Part shown: positions 15,534-24,099 of the stretch, piece by piece
Layout: each line of letters opens with the position of its first letter
How positions within the stretch are numbered: position 1 is the first letter of the stretch
Source of the DNA: Blautia sp. XA-2221
Lineage (GTDB): Bacteria; Bacillota; Clostridia; Lachnospirales; Lachnospiraceae
Assembly: GCF_028767025.1 (NCBI RefSeq)
Contig: NZ_JAJQXX010000008.1
Coordinates: 62,001-126,000 of the forward strand
DNA: 64,000 nt
Direction of reading: 5' to 3'
The notes under the pieces: model-generated
Databases searched by the model: none
What the model was told of the DNA's origin: nothing
What the model saw: only the letters and a program-made list of their open reading frames with translations
Program-made: the position numbers and the translations under genes

Positions 15534-15893
15534 ATGATCGTCAAAAAACCAACTGTAATTATATATACCAGAGATCCGGATGAAGATTTTTTAAGGGAAA
15601 TCTGTGCGGGAATCGAAGAGGAAGGCGTTCTATATGAGATTCATTCCAGAGACACCGGTATGGATGAGCTTGCATTTGAAGCGGCAAAGGATTCTATGCT
15701 GGGCTCAGGAATTGGCATTGAAGAACAAAGAATTGCCATGCAGATGGCAAAACTTCCCAGAGGAAAAAATGTATTTGAGTTGAACAATCCTCGTTTCTGG
15801 CAATGCAGAAATCTTGGGGCAAACAGCGCAAGAGCGGTAAAAAAAATGCCGTTTAAGCCGGTTTACGGGGAAAACAGGGAGATGTCGTTATGA
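15534..15893 (+). CDS. pduH: Diol dehydratase reactivase, small subunit
   Basis: Partner of PduG in reactivating the B12 dehydratase. 119 aa, with KPTVIIYTRDPDEDFLREI, AGIEEEGVLYEI, AAKDSMLGSGIGIEEQRIAM and a C-terminal NLGANSARAVKKMPFKPV, all typical of the small subunit, which is homologous to part of the medium dehydratase subunit. AGGAGG precedes the ATG. Its stop overlaps the pduO ATG (ATGA). It opens a two-gene unit with its own promoter. Confidence 0.93.
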   Translation: MIVKKPTVIIYTRDPDEDFLREICAGIEEEGVLYEIHSRDTGMDELAFEAAKDSMLGSGIGIEEQRIAMQMAKLPRGKNVFELNNPRFWQCRNLGANSARAVKKMPFKPVYGENREMSL

Positions 15894-16933
15894 ACATTTA
15901 TACAAAAAGCGGTGATAAAGGAACAACAGATCTTGTCCGCACAAAAAATGTATCCAAGTCAGACGACCGTATTCAGCTTGTGGGAACGATTGATGAGCTG
16001 ACAAGCCATCTGGGACTGGTAAAGACAATGATGGAGGATAAGGACACAGTTGCCATGCTGGAAAAAATCCAGCGCAGGCTGATCACAGTTATGGCAGGAG
16101 TGGCAGATCCTTATAACAGAGATTATAAAATAGAAGATACTCCGGTAGAGATTCTGGAACAGGAGATCGACCGCCTGGAAGGTCTGTTTCAGAGACCTAA
16201 GGAATTTGTCCTTCCCGGAACCAACAGACTGTCCGCTGAGCTGGATATAGCCCGGACAGTGGCAAGAAGGGCAGAACGTGCGCTGGCAGCAGTCAGTGTA
16301 AAGTTCGGAGCAGATAACGGAACAAAAAAATATATGAACCGTCTGGCAGATTATCTGTATGTGCTTGCCAGATATACTGACGCTACCCAGGCGGAAAAAG
16401 CGGAAAACTCCGGAGATATACAGGTATCCGGTGCGGAAAAGGAGAAGCTCATGGCAGAAGATCAGGGAACCCGGACAAGCGAAGCTGTGATTCAGGAAGT
16501 ATTAAAAAGAATGGGAATCCAGGGCAGAATCACACTGGACAGCGCCAAGCGTCTTATAGAAAAGATCGAAAAGGAAGCAGAACGCCGGGGCAAAAAAGCA
16601 GTGATTGCAGTCTGTGGCCCGGATGGAAATCCAATTGCAGTTCATGTGATGGACGGCGCTTTTCTGGTGAGCTTTGATGTGGCAACCAAGAAAGCATATA
16701 CTTCCGTGGCAGTCAAGATGTCCACAAAAGAACTCAGTGTTCTTGCTCAGCCAGGAGGAACTTTCTATGGCGTAGATAAGATGGACAACGGCAAGATTGT
16801 GATTTTTGGAGGCGGTGTACCGCTGAAGGTAGGAGATACGATCATTGGAGGCCTTGGCATCAGCGGAGGCACAGGAGAGGAGGACCACAGTCTGGCAGAG
16901 TACGGACTTTCAGTTCTCAACGAGATCCTGTAA
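15890..16933 (+). CDS. pduO: Cob(I)alamin adenosyltransferase PduO with C-terminal GlcG/HbpS domain
   Basis: Makes adenosylcobalamin from cob(I)alamin and ATP for PduCDE. Residues ~1-165 are the PduO-type transferase, with the ATP motif YTKSGDKGTTDL and RTVARRAERALAAV. Residues ~180-347 are the GlcG/HbpS-type domain (heme-binding in characterised PduO), with KAYTSVAVKMSTKEL and FGGGVPLKVGDTIIGGLGIS. Coupled to pduH by overlap and ended by a strong terminator at 16947. A dedicated adenosyltransferase supports real use of B12 here. Confidence 0.95.
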   Translation: MNIYTKSGDKGTTDLVRTKNVSKSDDRIQLVGTIDELTSHLGLVKTMMEDKDTVAMLEKIQRRLITVMAGVADPYNRDYKIEDTPVEILEQEIDRLEGLFQRPKEFVLPGTNRLSAELDIARTVARRAERALAAVSVKFGADNGTKKYMNRLADYLYVLARYTDATQAEKAENSGDIQVSGAEKEKLMAEDQGTRTSEAVIQEVLKRMGIQGRITLDSAKRLIEKIEKEAERRGKKAVIAVCGPDGNPIAVHVMDGAFLVSFDVATKKAYTSVAVKMSTKELSVLAQPGGTFYGVDKMDNGKIVIFGGGVPLKVGDTIIGGLGISGGTGEEDHSLAEYGLSVLNEIL

Positions 16934-16946
16934 AAAAGAAACATAG

Positions 16947-16975
16947 AAAAGGAGCGCATTGGCGCTCCTTTTTTT
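16947..16975 (+). terminator. Rho-independent terminator after pduO
   Basis: AAAAGGAGCGC, loop ATTG, GCGCTCCTTTT and a run of T: an 11-bp perfect stem. It closes the compartment region and separates it from the convergent AraC gene. Confidence 0.92.
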
Positions 16976-16988
16976 CGGTCAGAGAAGA

Positions 16989-17837
16989 TTAAGTCCTTTT
17001 ATATTTTCCCGGTGTGATCCCTTTATATTTTTTGAATGTACGGATAAAATAACTGAGATCGTTGAAACCGTTTCTGTAAGCAATTTCCGTAATAGAGTCG
17101 TCAGTTGTTGAAAGCTCATAGCAGGCCTGTTCAATTCTCTGTCTGTTCAGATAGTCCATAGGTGTCTGGTGAGTCATTTCAGAAAAAAATCTGCAGAAAT
17201 ACTTCGGTGACATGGACACAGAATCAGAAAGCTCCTGGAGAGTCAGAGGAGAAGCATAGTTATGCTCGATAAATTCCAGTACCTGTTTCAGCTGGAGGAT
17301 TCTTTTGTAGTCTTTTCGTGCTTTTCGCACATTTTCCAGATAGTAATGTTTACCAAAAACAATACCGAAAAAGTGGTAAAATTGTCCAATTACAGTCAGT
17401 TCATACCCGTCCTGTTTTTGCCATAGAGCATCAAAAATACTGTTTACAGTAGTACAGATATCTTTTGCGGAGTCTGTAAAGTGATGAAAAATCATAATTT
17501 CCTGATGAATGATTTTCTGCATGTATCCGGCGCAGACAGAGTTGTGCTTTAAAAAAGCATTTCCGTCAAAAACAATGCACTGATAGACACAATCCTCAGG
17601 CATTCCGCTGTGAAGGATTCCACTGTGTACAAAAATGATATCTCCGGCTGTGGCCGTAAAACTTTTTTCGTCTAAAGTGACAGTGAGACTTCCTTTAAGG
17701 ATACGCATGATTTCATATTCTACATGCCAGTGATAGGACATGATATAGCGGGGATGGGAAGAATCAATATGGTGAAATTCAAAAGGAAACTCGTAGGTCC
17801 CTCTTTTTCTGCTTTCATTTCGGTCAAGATCATGCAA
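16989..17837 (-). CDS. AraC-family regulator with cupin sensor domain
   Basis: 282 aa. The N-terminal cupin barrel (residues ~15-110) includes YHWHVEYEIMRILKG and AGDIIFVHSGILHSG. The C-terminal pair of AraC helix-turn-helix motifs is LTLQELSDSVSMSPKYFCRF and SITEIAYRNGFNDLSYFIRT. The start is TTG 17837, nine bases after AAGGAGG on the minus strand; the nearby ATG is out of frame. It is divergent from fucI across a 328-bp gap, so it probably controls fucI and the fucose regulon. The effector is unknown; free L-fucose or L-rhamnose would fit. Confidence 0.88.
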   Translation of the reverse strand: MHDLDRNESRKRGTYEFPFEFHHIDSSHPRYIMSYHWHVEYEIMRILKGSLTVTLDEKSFTATAGDIIFVHSGILHSGMPEDCVYQCIVFDGNAFLKHNSVCAGYMQKIIHQEIMIFHHFTDSAKDICTTVNSIFDALWQKQDGYELTVIGQFYHFFGIVFGKHYYLENVRKARKDYKRILQLKQVLEFIEHNYASPLTLQELSDSVSMSPKYFCRFFSEMTHQTPMDYLNRQRIEQACYELSTTDDSITEIAYRNGFNDLSYFIRTFKKYKGITPGKYKRT

Positions 17838-18165
17838 GACAGCGAACCTCCTTCCGACAGTTTATAAAAATTTTATACATGAATCTAAAAAAGTGAATAT
17901 TATACTATTTTTTGCCATTATAACACAAGTAATTACAGTATTGCAATTGTATAATAAGCATATAAATACCAGGGGCAATTATGGCTTCTGTCCATACAGC
18001 ACGATTCTTTGGGATGAGTTGATATCAACATACAGAAATCCAGAGAGATAAAACTGAATTTTGCTGCAGAATAGAATCGGCAATAAGATTTGGTACGTTG
18101 CTGTAAATGGAAGGAAGCAGATTTTGTCCTGAGTAAACGAACGCAAAATGGAGGTAATAAACATT
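17838..18165. promoter_or_regulatory. Divergent control region between araC-type gene and fucI
   Basis: On the minus strand TTGCAA (17941-17946), 18 bp, TATAAT (17917-17922) is a good promoter for the AraC gene. For fucI, TTGCTG (18061-18066), 17 bp, TAAGAT (18084-18089) is a weaker candidate. The stretch 17931-17955 contains ATTACAGT followed by ATTGTA, resembling the dyad at 554-573, and may be a regulator site. No gene was seen in the gap. Confidence 0.45.
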
Positions 18166-19962
18166 ATGGCTAAGAGTAGATTAATCGGAAGCTATCCTGT
18201 AATCGGAATCAGACCTACAATCGATGGTCGTAGAGGTGCGCTTGATGTAAGAGGATCTCTGGAAGAGCAGACAATGAACATGGCTAAGTCTGCAGCAAAA
18301 TTACTGGAAGAGAATTTAAAATATTCCAACGGAGAGCCGGTTAAAGTTGTTATTGCAGATACAACAATCGGTCGTGTTGGCGAAACAGCAGCTTGTGCTG
18401 ATAAATTCAGAAGAGAGGGTGTTGATATCACTCTGACTGTTACACCTTGCTGGTGCTATGGTTCTGAGACTATGGATATGGATCCTCAGACAATCAAGGC
18501 TGTATGGGGCTTTAACGCAACAGAAAGACCTGGTGCAGTTTACCTTGCTTCCGTTCTGGCTACACATGCACAGAAAGGACTTCCGGCATTTGGTATCTAC
18601 GGACATGAGGTTCAGGATGCTGACGACACAACAATTCCGGAAGACGTAAAAGAAAAAATCTTAAGATTCGGTCGTGCAGCAGTTGCAGCAGCTTCCATGA
18701 GAGGAAAATCCTGGCTGCAGATCGGTTCTATCTGTATGGGTATCGGCGGATCTATCGTTGATTCCGACTTTATTGAGTCCTACCTTGGAATGCGTGTAGA
18801 ATCTGTTGACGAGGTAGAAATCATCCGTCGTATGACAGAGGGTATCTATGATCATGATGAGTTCGAGAGAGCTCTTGCATGGGCAAAAGAAACTTGCAAG
18901 ATCGGATTCGATAAGAACCCGGAAGAACTTCAGATGTCCGAAGAGAAGAAAGAAGAGCAGTTCGAATTTGTTGTTAAGATGGCAGTTATCATTAAAGAGC
19001 TTATGAACGGCTGTGACAATCTTGCTCCGGAATTCTCCGAGGAAGCAATCGGACACAATGCTATCGCAGCAGGTTTCCAGGGACAGAGACAGTGGACAGA
19101 CTTCTATCCGAACGGTGACTTTGCAGAGGCAGTTCTTAATACTTCCTTTGACTGGAATGGCGCAAGAGAGCCATACATCCTTGCTACAGAGAACGATGTT
19201 CTCAACGGACTTGGAATGCTGTTCATGAAACTTCTTACAAACCGTGCACAGATGTTCGCAGATGTTCGTACATACTGGAGCCCGGATGCAGTGAAGAGAG
19301 TAACTGGACATGATCTGGAAGGTGTTGCAAAAGAGAACGGCGGTATCATCCACCTGATCAACTCCGGTGCATGCTGCCTTGACGCTAACGGCGGTGCGAA
19401 AGATGAAAACGGCAATGCTGTTATGAAAGAATGGTGGGATGTAACAGAAGCAGACCAGAAAGCAATCATGGATGCTACTACCTGGAACGCAGCAGACAAC
19501 GGATATTTCCGTGGAGGCGGATTCTCCTCCAGATTTGAAACAAAAGATCAGATGCCTGCAACTATGATCCGTCTGAACCTTGTAAAAGGACTTGGACCGG
19601 TTCTTCAGATTGCAGAGGGCTGGACTGTAGCTCTTCCGGAAGAAGTTTCTGATACTCTCTGGAAACGTACAGACTACACATGGCCTTGTACATGGTTTGC
19701 GCCAAGATGCGATGGCAAAGACGGCGCATTCAAGGATGCTTACAATGTAATGAACAACTGGGGCGCTAACCACGGTGCAATTTCCTACGGACATATCGGC
19801 GCAGACCTTATCACAATGGCTTCTATGCTGAGAATTCCGGTTTGCATGCACAACGTTCCGGAAGAGAAGATCTTCCGTCCGGCTGCATGGAATGCATTTG
19901 GAATGGACAAAGAGGGAGCAGACTTCCGTGCTTGCAAGAACTACGGACCTCTTTACAAATAA
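18166..19962 (+). CDS. fucI: L-fucose isomerase
   Basis: Converts L-fucose to L-fuculose in a manganese-dependent reaction. 598 aa against ~591 in E. coli FucI, with close similarity: [38 protein letters not shown] and [20 protein letters not shown]. By position Glu342, Asp366 and His543 correspond to the E. coli metal ligands Glu337, Asp361 and His528. Start ATG 18166 behind GGAGGT; an upstream in-frame ATG at 18148 lacks a site. Transcribed alone, ending at the terminator at 19994. Confidence 0.96.
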   Translation: MAKSRLIGSYPVIGIRPTIDGRRGALDVRGSLEEQTMNMAKSAAKLLEENLKYSNGEPVKVVIADTTIGRVGETAACADKFRREGVDITLTVTPCWCYGSETMDMDPQTIKAVWGFNATERPGAVYLASVLATHAQKGLPAFGIYGHEVQDADDTTIPEDVKEKILRFGRAAVAAASMRGKSWLQIGSICMGIGGSIVDSDFIESYLGMRVESVDEVEIIRRMTEGIYDHDEFERALAWAKETCKIGFDKNPEELQMSEEKKEEQFEFVVKMAVIIKELMNGCDNLAPEFSEEAIGHNAIAAGFQGQRQWTDFYPNGDFAEAVLNTSFDWNGAREPYILATENDVLNGLGMLFMKLLTNRAQMFADVRTYWSPDAVKRVTGHDLEGVAKENGGIIHLINSGACCLDANGGAKDENGNAVMKEWWDVTEADQKAIMDATTWNAADNGYFRGGGFSSRFETKDQMPATMIRLNLVKGLGPVLQIAEGWTVALPEEVSDTLWKRTDYTWPCTWFAPRCDGKDGAFKDAYNVMNNWGANHGAISYGHIGADLITMASMLRIPVCMHNVPEEKIFRPAAWNAFGMDKEGADFRACKNYGPLYK

Positions 19963-19993
19963 GACTTATATCGGCAGTTAAATGCCAGACGAA

Positions 19994-20024
19994 AATCCTC
20001 CGGAGAAATCCGGGGGATTTTTTT
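19994..20024 (+). terminator. Terminator after fucI
   Basis: An 11-bp stem AATCCTCCGGA / TCCGGGGGATT (one T-G pair) with GAAA loop, followed by seven T. The 329-bp gap 19963-20291 otherwise holds only the promoter at 20169. Confidence 0.9.
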
Positions 20025-20168
20025 ATATATGGCTGACTGGATGCGTACCTGCTTCTGGGAAGAAACCGAAGAATTATGCCCGGTACAGGCGCGCTCCGGT
20101 GATTTTTTTAAACAAAATGGAACGTAACCTTTGTCGTTATTTATCGGAAAAAGGAGAACGAAAAGGGA

Positions 20169-20197
20169 TTATCAAACCATTAAAACTGTGCTATGAT
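20169..20197 (+). promoter_or_regulatory. Promoter of the SH3-domain protein gene
   Basis: TTATCA, 17 bp, TATGAT, with an extended TG at 20189-20190. About 95 bp before the start at 20292. Confidence 0.6.
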
Positions 20198-20291
20198 TGT
20201 TTTACAGTAACAGCAGAATCCGTAAGTTAATAAGGAAATCATACAAAGGAATGGGATTCGGGGAAACGCACAGAGCAAGGGGAAAAGAAAG

Positions 20292-21518
20292 ATGAAAAAA
20301 ACAGCGGGAATCTGGTTGGCAGCCATATTGTGTATGATTATTTCAGTGACGGTTTCGGCAGATGTTCAGAATAAAAAGACAGAACCGGATTATAAAACCG
20401 ACTATTATATGATCGTGGAATCCAAAGCAGGGGGGATTGATATTTATGCCAACCCTGATCTTGAATCTGCGAAGCTGGCTAAGGAAATGATTCCCAATAG
20501 TACAGCGCTGCATATTGAGGGAGAAGTAGAGGATAAAGCACACAGCCGTATTTGGGGATATGTGCAGTACCATGGAATGAACGGATTTGTGCCTTTGGAT
20601 GACTGCCGTCCGGCTGCATCCCGGCAGGAGGCTATTGATTCAGAACTGTATCTGGCAGGCAGAGATAATGTAAACGATCAGGCTGATTATGATATTATGG
20701 TTGTTGAAAATGGAGATATGGCGCTGTATCAGGGACCGGGAGAAAAATATGGAACAGTACCGGGAGTTGGTGATATAAAAAGCGGCGAAACATTACATAT
20801 TACTCAGGATGCTCACATGAACGACGGAAGTTATTGGGGGATGACTACAGTAGATGGAAAACAGGGCTGGGTCAATCTGGATAAAGTAAAAAATCCGGAT
20901 CAACAGGAGCTTCAGCAGTCAGACAGTACAGAAAATAGCCGGATTACTGGCAGGACAGACCATACTTTATCAGCAGAAAATGCGAAAACTTCTGATACGC
21001 CAGATCCTGCAGTATCCAAAGAAGAAGAGGAAGAACCGGAAACAGCATTGCCAGCAAATTCAGAAGAAGCCGGAAAACAGGAAGAAACATCATCTGCAAC
21101 ATCCAAAGCAGAGGAAAAAACGGAAACTACGCTGACTCCTTCTGCGGTTCCGGATGCAGCGGGAAATTCCACGGTGACCTCCACACCGAAAGCTGTAGCA
21201 GAAAATTTTTCCGGGAAAGTCAACGCTGTATCTGAGAAGGCGAATGCAGAGCGCTCATCTGCGGCTTCTAAAAAAGCGGAATCCACAGAAAAAACCGGAC
21301 AGAGTAATATAGAAAGCGATAAAGAAAAAGGAAACATCAAAAAGAAAGAAGAAACTTCTGACAAAAATACAGAAAATCGTACAGGAGAAAAGCTACAGGA
21401 AACATCCGGGCAGACTGTAAAAACATCTTCCGGGATCCCGGCTCCGTTTCTATGGATTGCAGCCATAACAGTAGGGGCAACCGTGGGTGTTCTGATTTAT
21501 CATTTTAAAAAGAGATAA
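20292..21518 (+). CDS. Secreted, membrane-anchored protein with two SH3-like domains
   Basis: 408 aa. Residues 1-23 are a signal peptide (GIWLAAILCMIISVTVSA). Two bacterial SH3-like domains lie at ~35-105 (GGIDIYANPDLESAKL...NGFVPLDDC) and ~133-200 (GDMALYQGPGEKYGTVPG...GWVNLDKVKN). A long disordered Ser/Thr/Glu/Lys-rich region runs to ~380, then a membrane helix (FLWIAAITVGATVGVLIYHF) and basic tail. Topology: extracellular with a C-terminal anchor; no LPXTG motif. It may sense or bind the cell wall. It is not a known fucose gene and has its own promoter and terminator. Function unknown. Confidence 0.75.
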   Translation: MKKTAGIWLAAILCMIISVTVSADVQNKKTEPDYKTDYYMIVESKAGGIDIYANPDLESAKLAKEMIPNSTALHIEGEVEDKAHSRIWGYVQYHGMNGFVPLDDCRPAASRQEAIDSELYLAGRDNVNDQADYDIMVVENGDMALYQGPGEKYGTVPGVGDIKSGETLHITQDAHMNDGSYWGMTTVDGKQGWVNLDKVKNPDQQELQQSDSTENSRITGRTDHTLSAENAKTSDTPDPAVSKEEEEEPETALPANSEEAGKQEETSSATSKAEEKTETTLTPSAVPDAAGNSTVTSTPKAVAENFSGKVNAVSEKANAERSSAASKKAESTEKTGQSNIESDKEKGNIKKKEETSDKNTENRTGEKLQETSGQTVKTSSGIPAPFLWIAAITVGATVGVLIYHFKKR

Positions 21519-21523
21519 AAAAT

Positions 21524-21612
21524 AAAAGTACAGGAACCTTAAAGTGATATGTTTCCCTCTGATCAGACGTAAGGAAAAGAGGAATGATATCAAAAAGGAA
21601 CCTGTACTTTTT
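21524..21612. terminator. Probable bidirectional terminator between convergent genes
   Basis: AAAAGTACAGG (21524-21534) pairs perfectly with CCTGTACTTTT (21601-21611), with CCTT/AAGG just inside and a smaller hairpin in the loop. T-runs flank it on both strands. It serves the SH3 protein gene and fucU. Confidence 0.7.
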
Positions 21613-21707
21613 GCATAATCTGAAAAATTTGATTTTTATTTTACGGGAAATTCCGGTTTCTATGGAATCGCCTATGCGTTGCTGCCCTTTGTATAAAAGT
21701 TGCAGAA

Positions 21708-22151
21708 TCAGTCGTTAATCACAACGCCTTTCTGAAGCATAACATTTGCATACAGGGCTTTTTCGCTTGTGGAAATAATGCAGTAAGCAGTTTTTGCTTC
21801 ATCATAAAAAGCAAAACGCTCGATATTTCCTACAACAGCATCTCCTCTGTCATCATATTTACGGATGATCTCTTTATATGTATCCCAGATTGGAGTTTCT
21901 ACAGTGTCTCCCGGCATAACTTCCATAAGATTTACAGGATGCTCTGTATAAGTATCAAGTGGGAAAACTTTCAGGATAGCTTCCAGGATTTCCGGTACGC
22001 CATGTCCGTCACAACGGATAGTAATTGCATTTTTTCCCATGGATTCTACAGGAAAGTTTCCGTCAGCAATAACAAGACGGTCACTGTGTCCCATTTCGCA
22101 TAATACTTTTAATAATTCTGGTGATAAGATTTCAGGAATTCCTTTTAACAT
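21708..22151 (-). CDS. fucU: L-fucose mutarotase (RbsD/FucU family)
   Basis: 147 aa; interconverts alpha and beta L-fucose so that FucI receives its preferred anomer. Family features are MLKGIPEILSPELLKVLCEM, GHSDRLVIADGNFP with the catalytic His near residue 22, and CDGHGVPEILEAIL. The length equals typical FucU (~140). It is on the opposite strand to fucI and the sensor operon, with its own upstream operator-like repeats at 22225-22256. Confidence 0.93.
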   Translation of the reverse strand: MLKGIPEILSPELLKVLCEMGHSDRLVIADGNFPVESMGKNAITIRCDGHGVPEILEAILKVFPLDTYTEHPVNLMEVMPGDTVETPIWDTYKEIIRKYDDRGDAVVGNIERFAFYDEAKTAYCIISTSEKALYANVMLQKGVVIND

Positions 22152-22193
22152 AACAATACCTCCATTTATTTAGAATAAAATTTTCTAATATAA

Positions 22194-22222
22194 AATTTAC
22201 CTGTATCTTCAGTTGTTGACAA
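22194..22222 (-). promoter_or_regulatory. Candidate fucU promoter
   Basis: On the minus strand TTGTCA (22217-22222), 17 bp, TAAATT (22194-22199). The tandem repeats at 22225-22256 abut the -35, the usual position for an activator. Confidence 0.45.
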
Positions 22223-22224
22223 TA

Positions 22225-22256
22225 GAATATTTTCCTGTAAAAGATGAATATTTTCC
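22225..22256. promoter_or_regulatory. Tandem 11-bp direct repeat, 21-bp period, in the fucU/regulator divergent region
   Basis: GAATATTTTCC at 22225-22235 and again at 22246-22256, start to start 21 bp, about two helical turns. Such spacing suits AraC-type DNA-binding domains, and the regulator encoded next door (22480) has one. The rest of the 328-bp gap (22152-22479) is AT-rich with no gene seen. Confidence 0.5.
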
Positions 22257-22479
22257 AGTTGACAGAAACATTTCTATTAAAAAAACAGAGATGAGAGGAT
22301 CGCGGAAAACAACACATTATTTTTCTGTGAGCATGAATGGAATCACTACACAGGTAAAGCAGAAACGGCAACCGGATATAAAAACAAATGATTGCCATAT
22401 TCCATATTCCCCTGGTTTGTGGTAAGATACTTCATAAGAGATTATTCTATATGTTCAGAACGGGAGAGTTTTGCAGTTT

Positions 22480-24099
22480 ATGTATCGCATATTACTTGTA
22501 GATGATGAGATCCTTGTAAGGGATGCCATAAAGGAAAATATAGACTGGGAAGGAATCGGATGCCAGTTGGTAGGCGACTGTGAAAATGGTCAGCAGGCAG
22601 CAGAATTTGTAAAGGAGCATCCGGTAGATATTGTGCTGACAGATATTCTGATGCCTTATATGGATGGAATGGAACTGAGCCATTTTCTTCACGACAATTA
22701 TCCTGATATTGTGATTGTGATATTCAGTGGATTTGGGGAGTTTGAATATGCTAAAAAGGCAATCCAGTATAATGTCAGCGAATATCTTTTAAAACCAGTG
22801 ACGGCTATGGAGCTGACCGGTGTGATCAATAAAATGAAAGAAAAGGTGGATCAGAAGCGACAGGAGAAGCAAAAAATGGAAAAGCTTACCAAGGCTTCTG
22901 AGAGTTACCGCAGAAATGCCCAGGTCATACGGTCAAAAGCAATAGAAGCGCTGGTAAACTGTACCACCAATGTGGAAGAAAGCCTGGAGCGGCTTAGAAA
23001 TATGGGAATTGATCCGTCGGCAGTCAGATACAGAGTCGCTATGTTTGACATTGATATTTATTCCGATATGTATCAGCTGGATATGGAAAAACGCCAGGAA
23101 AGCGCTTTGATGGCGTTTGTACTTTATAATATCAGTGATGAGATTGTAAAGAGAGAACAGGCCGGCATTGTTTATCAGGAAGGCGGAAACAGGGTGTGCA
23201 TTCTGTTTCAGGAAAAATGGAGCCGTGATTTTACTGCAAAGACAAAAGAAATTTGCAGGGAGATCAAGGATAAGATGAAAGAGGTAATGGGGATAGACGT
23301 ATCAATGGGAATCGGAGACTGGGTAAAGAGTCCGGGAGAACTGATCTTGTCCCATGATATGGCTGCTCAGGTGATGCAGTACCGGTATCTTCTGGGTGGA
23401 GATCTTCTGATCGATATGGCAGAGCAGCGTTCCGTAAAGATCGTGCCTCTTGACCGGCTTCTGGATGAACTGTCCGAGGCATTAAAAACAGGAAAAAAAG
23501 AACAGGTGGAAAGTACGTTCCGGGAGATAAAAGATTCTATCTGCCAGGCGCTGGTAGAAAAAAGCCGTGCCTGTATGTATCTGCAGCAGATTGTCAGAAC
23601 CATCGACCGGGTATGCGAGGATGTATCTGTGGATATGAAGAGAATTCTCAGCGGAAGGGACGAGCTTCTCCACAGCATTACGGAACAGAAGTCTTTTGAC
23701 AATGCCTGCCGGATCGTGGAAGATTATATTATGAAAATCTTCAAGCTGCTTTCTGATATGAATAGTTCTACCGGACAGAGACAGGCAAGACTGGCTCTGA
23801 ACTATATCCAGAAAAATTATATGGATCCGGACCTTAGTCTGAACGATATCTGCTCTTATTTGAATATCAGCACCAGTTATTTCAGTACAATATTTAAAGA
23901 GATGACAGGGGAAACTTTTACAGAGGTTCTGATCAGGACACGAATGGAAAAGGCTAAGGAACTTCTGGAAAACACTACTATGAAAAATTATGAGATTGCA
24001 GAAAAAGTTGGATTTTCTGATCCTCACTATTTTGGCATTTCTTTTAAAAAGATGACAGGAGTCACACCTACAGAATATGCCAGGGAGCGGAGAAAATGA
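22480..24099 (+). CDS. YesN-type response regulator (receiver plus AraC DNA-binding domain)
   Basis: 539 aa from ATG 22480; the in-frame TTG nine bases earlier is too close to the GGGAGAG site. Residues ~1-120 are a receiver with the acidic pair in LLVDDEIL, phospho-acceptor Asp in VLTDILMPYMDG and Lys in YLLKPV. The middle ~300 residues are a poorly conserved linker domain. The C-terminal AraC helix-turn-helix pair is DLSLNDICSYLNISTSYFST and KNYEIAEKVGFSDPHYFGIS. First gene of a regulator-kinase-binding-protein operon with four-base overlaps. Likely targets: fucU and the importer at 27060. Confidence 0.92.
   Translation: MYRILLVDDEILVRDAIKENIDWEGIGCQLVGDCENGQQAAEFVKEHPVDIVLTDILMPYMDGMELSHFLHDNYPDIVIVIFSGFGEFEYAKKAIQYNVSEYLLKPVTAMELTGVINKMKEKVDQKRQEKQKMEKLTKASESYRRNAQVIRSKAIEALVNCTTNVEESLERLRNMGIDPSAVRYRVAMFDIDIYSDMYQLDMEKRQESALMAFVLYNISDEIVKREQAGIVYQEGGNRVCILFQEKWSRDFTAKTKEICREIKDKMKEVMGIDVSMGIGDWVKSPGELILSHDMAAQVMQYRYLLGGDLLIDMAEQRSVKIVPLDRLLDELSEALKTGKKEQVESTFREIKDSICQALVEKSRACMYLQQIVRTIDRVCEDVSVDMKRILSGRDELLHSITEQKSFDNACRIVEDYIMKIFKLLSDMNSSTGQRQARLALNYIQKNYMDPDLSLNDICSYLNISTSYFSTIFKEMTGETFTEVLIRTRMEKAKELLENTTMKNYEIAEKVGFSDPHYFGISFKKMTGVTPTEYARERRK

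Noticed and set aside
18661-19851. 396-codon open frame antisense to fucI
   Set aside because: Shadow of a highly expressed gene with strong codon bias; no domain or translation signal.
19982-20230. Possible 82-residue protein downstream of fucI
   Set aside because: It begins inside the fucI terminator, has no ribosome site, and resembles nothing known.
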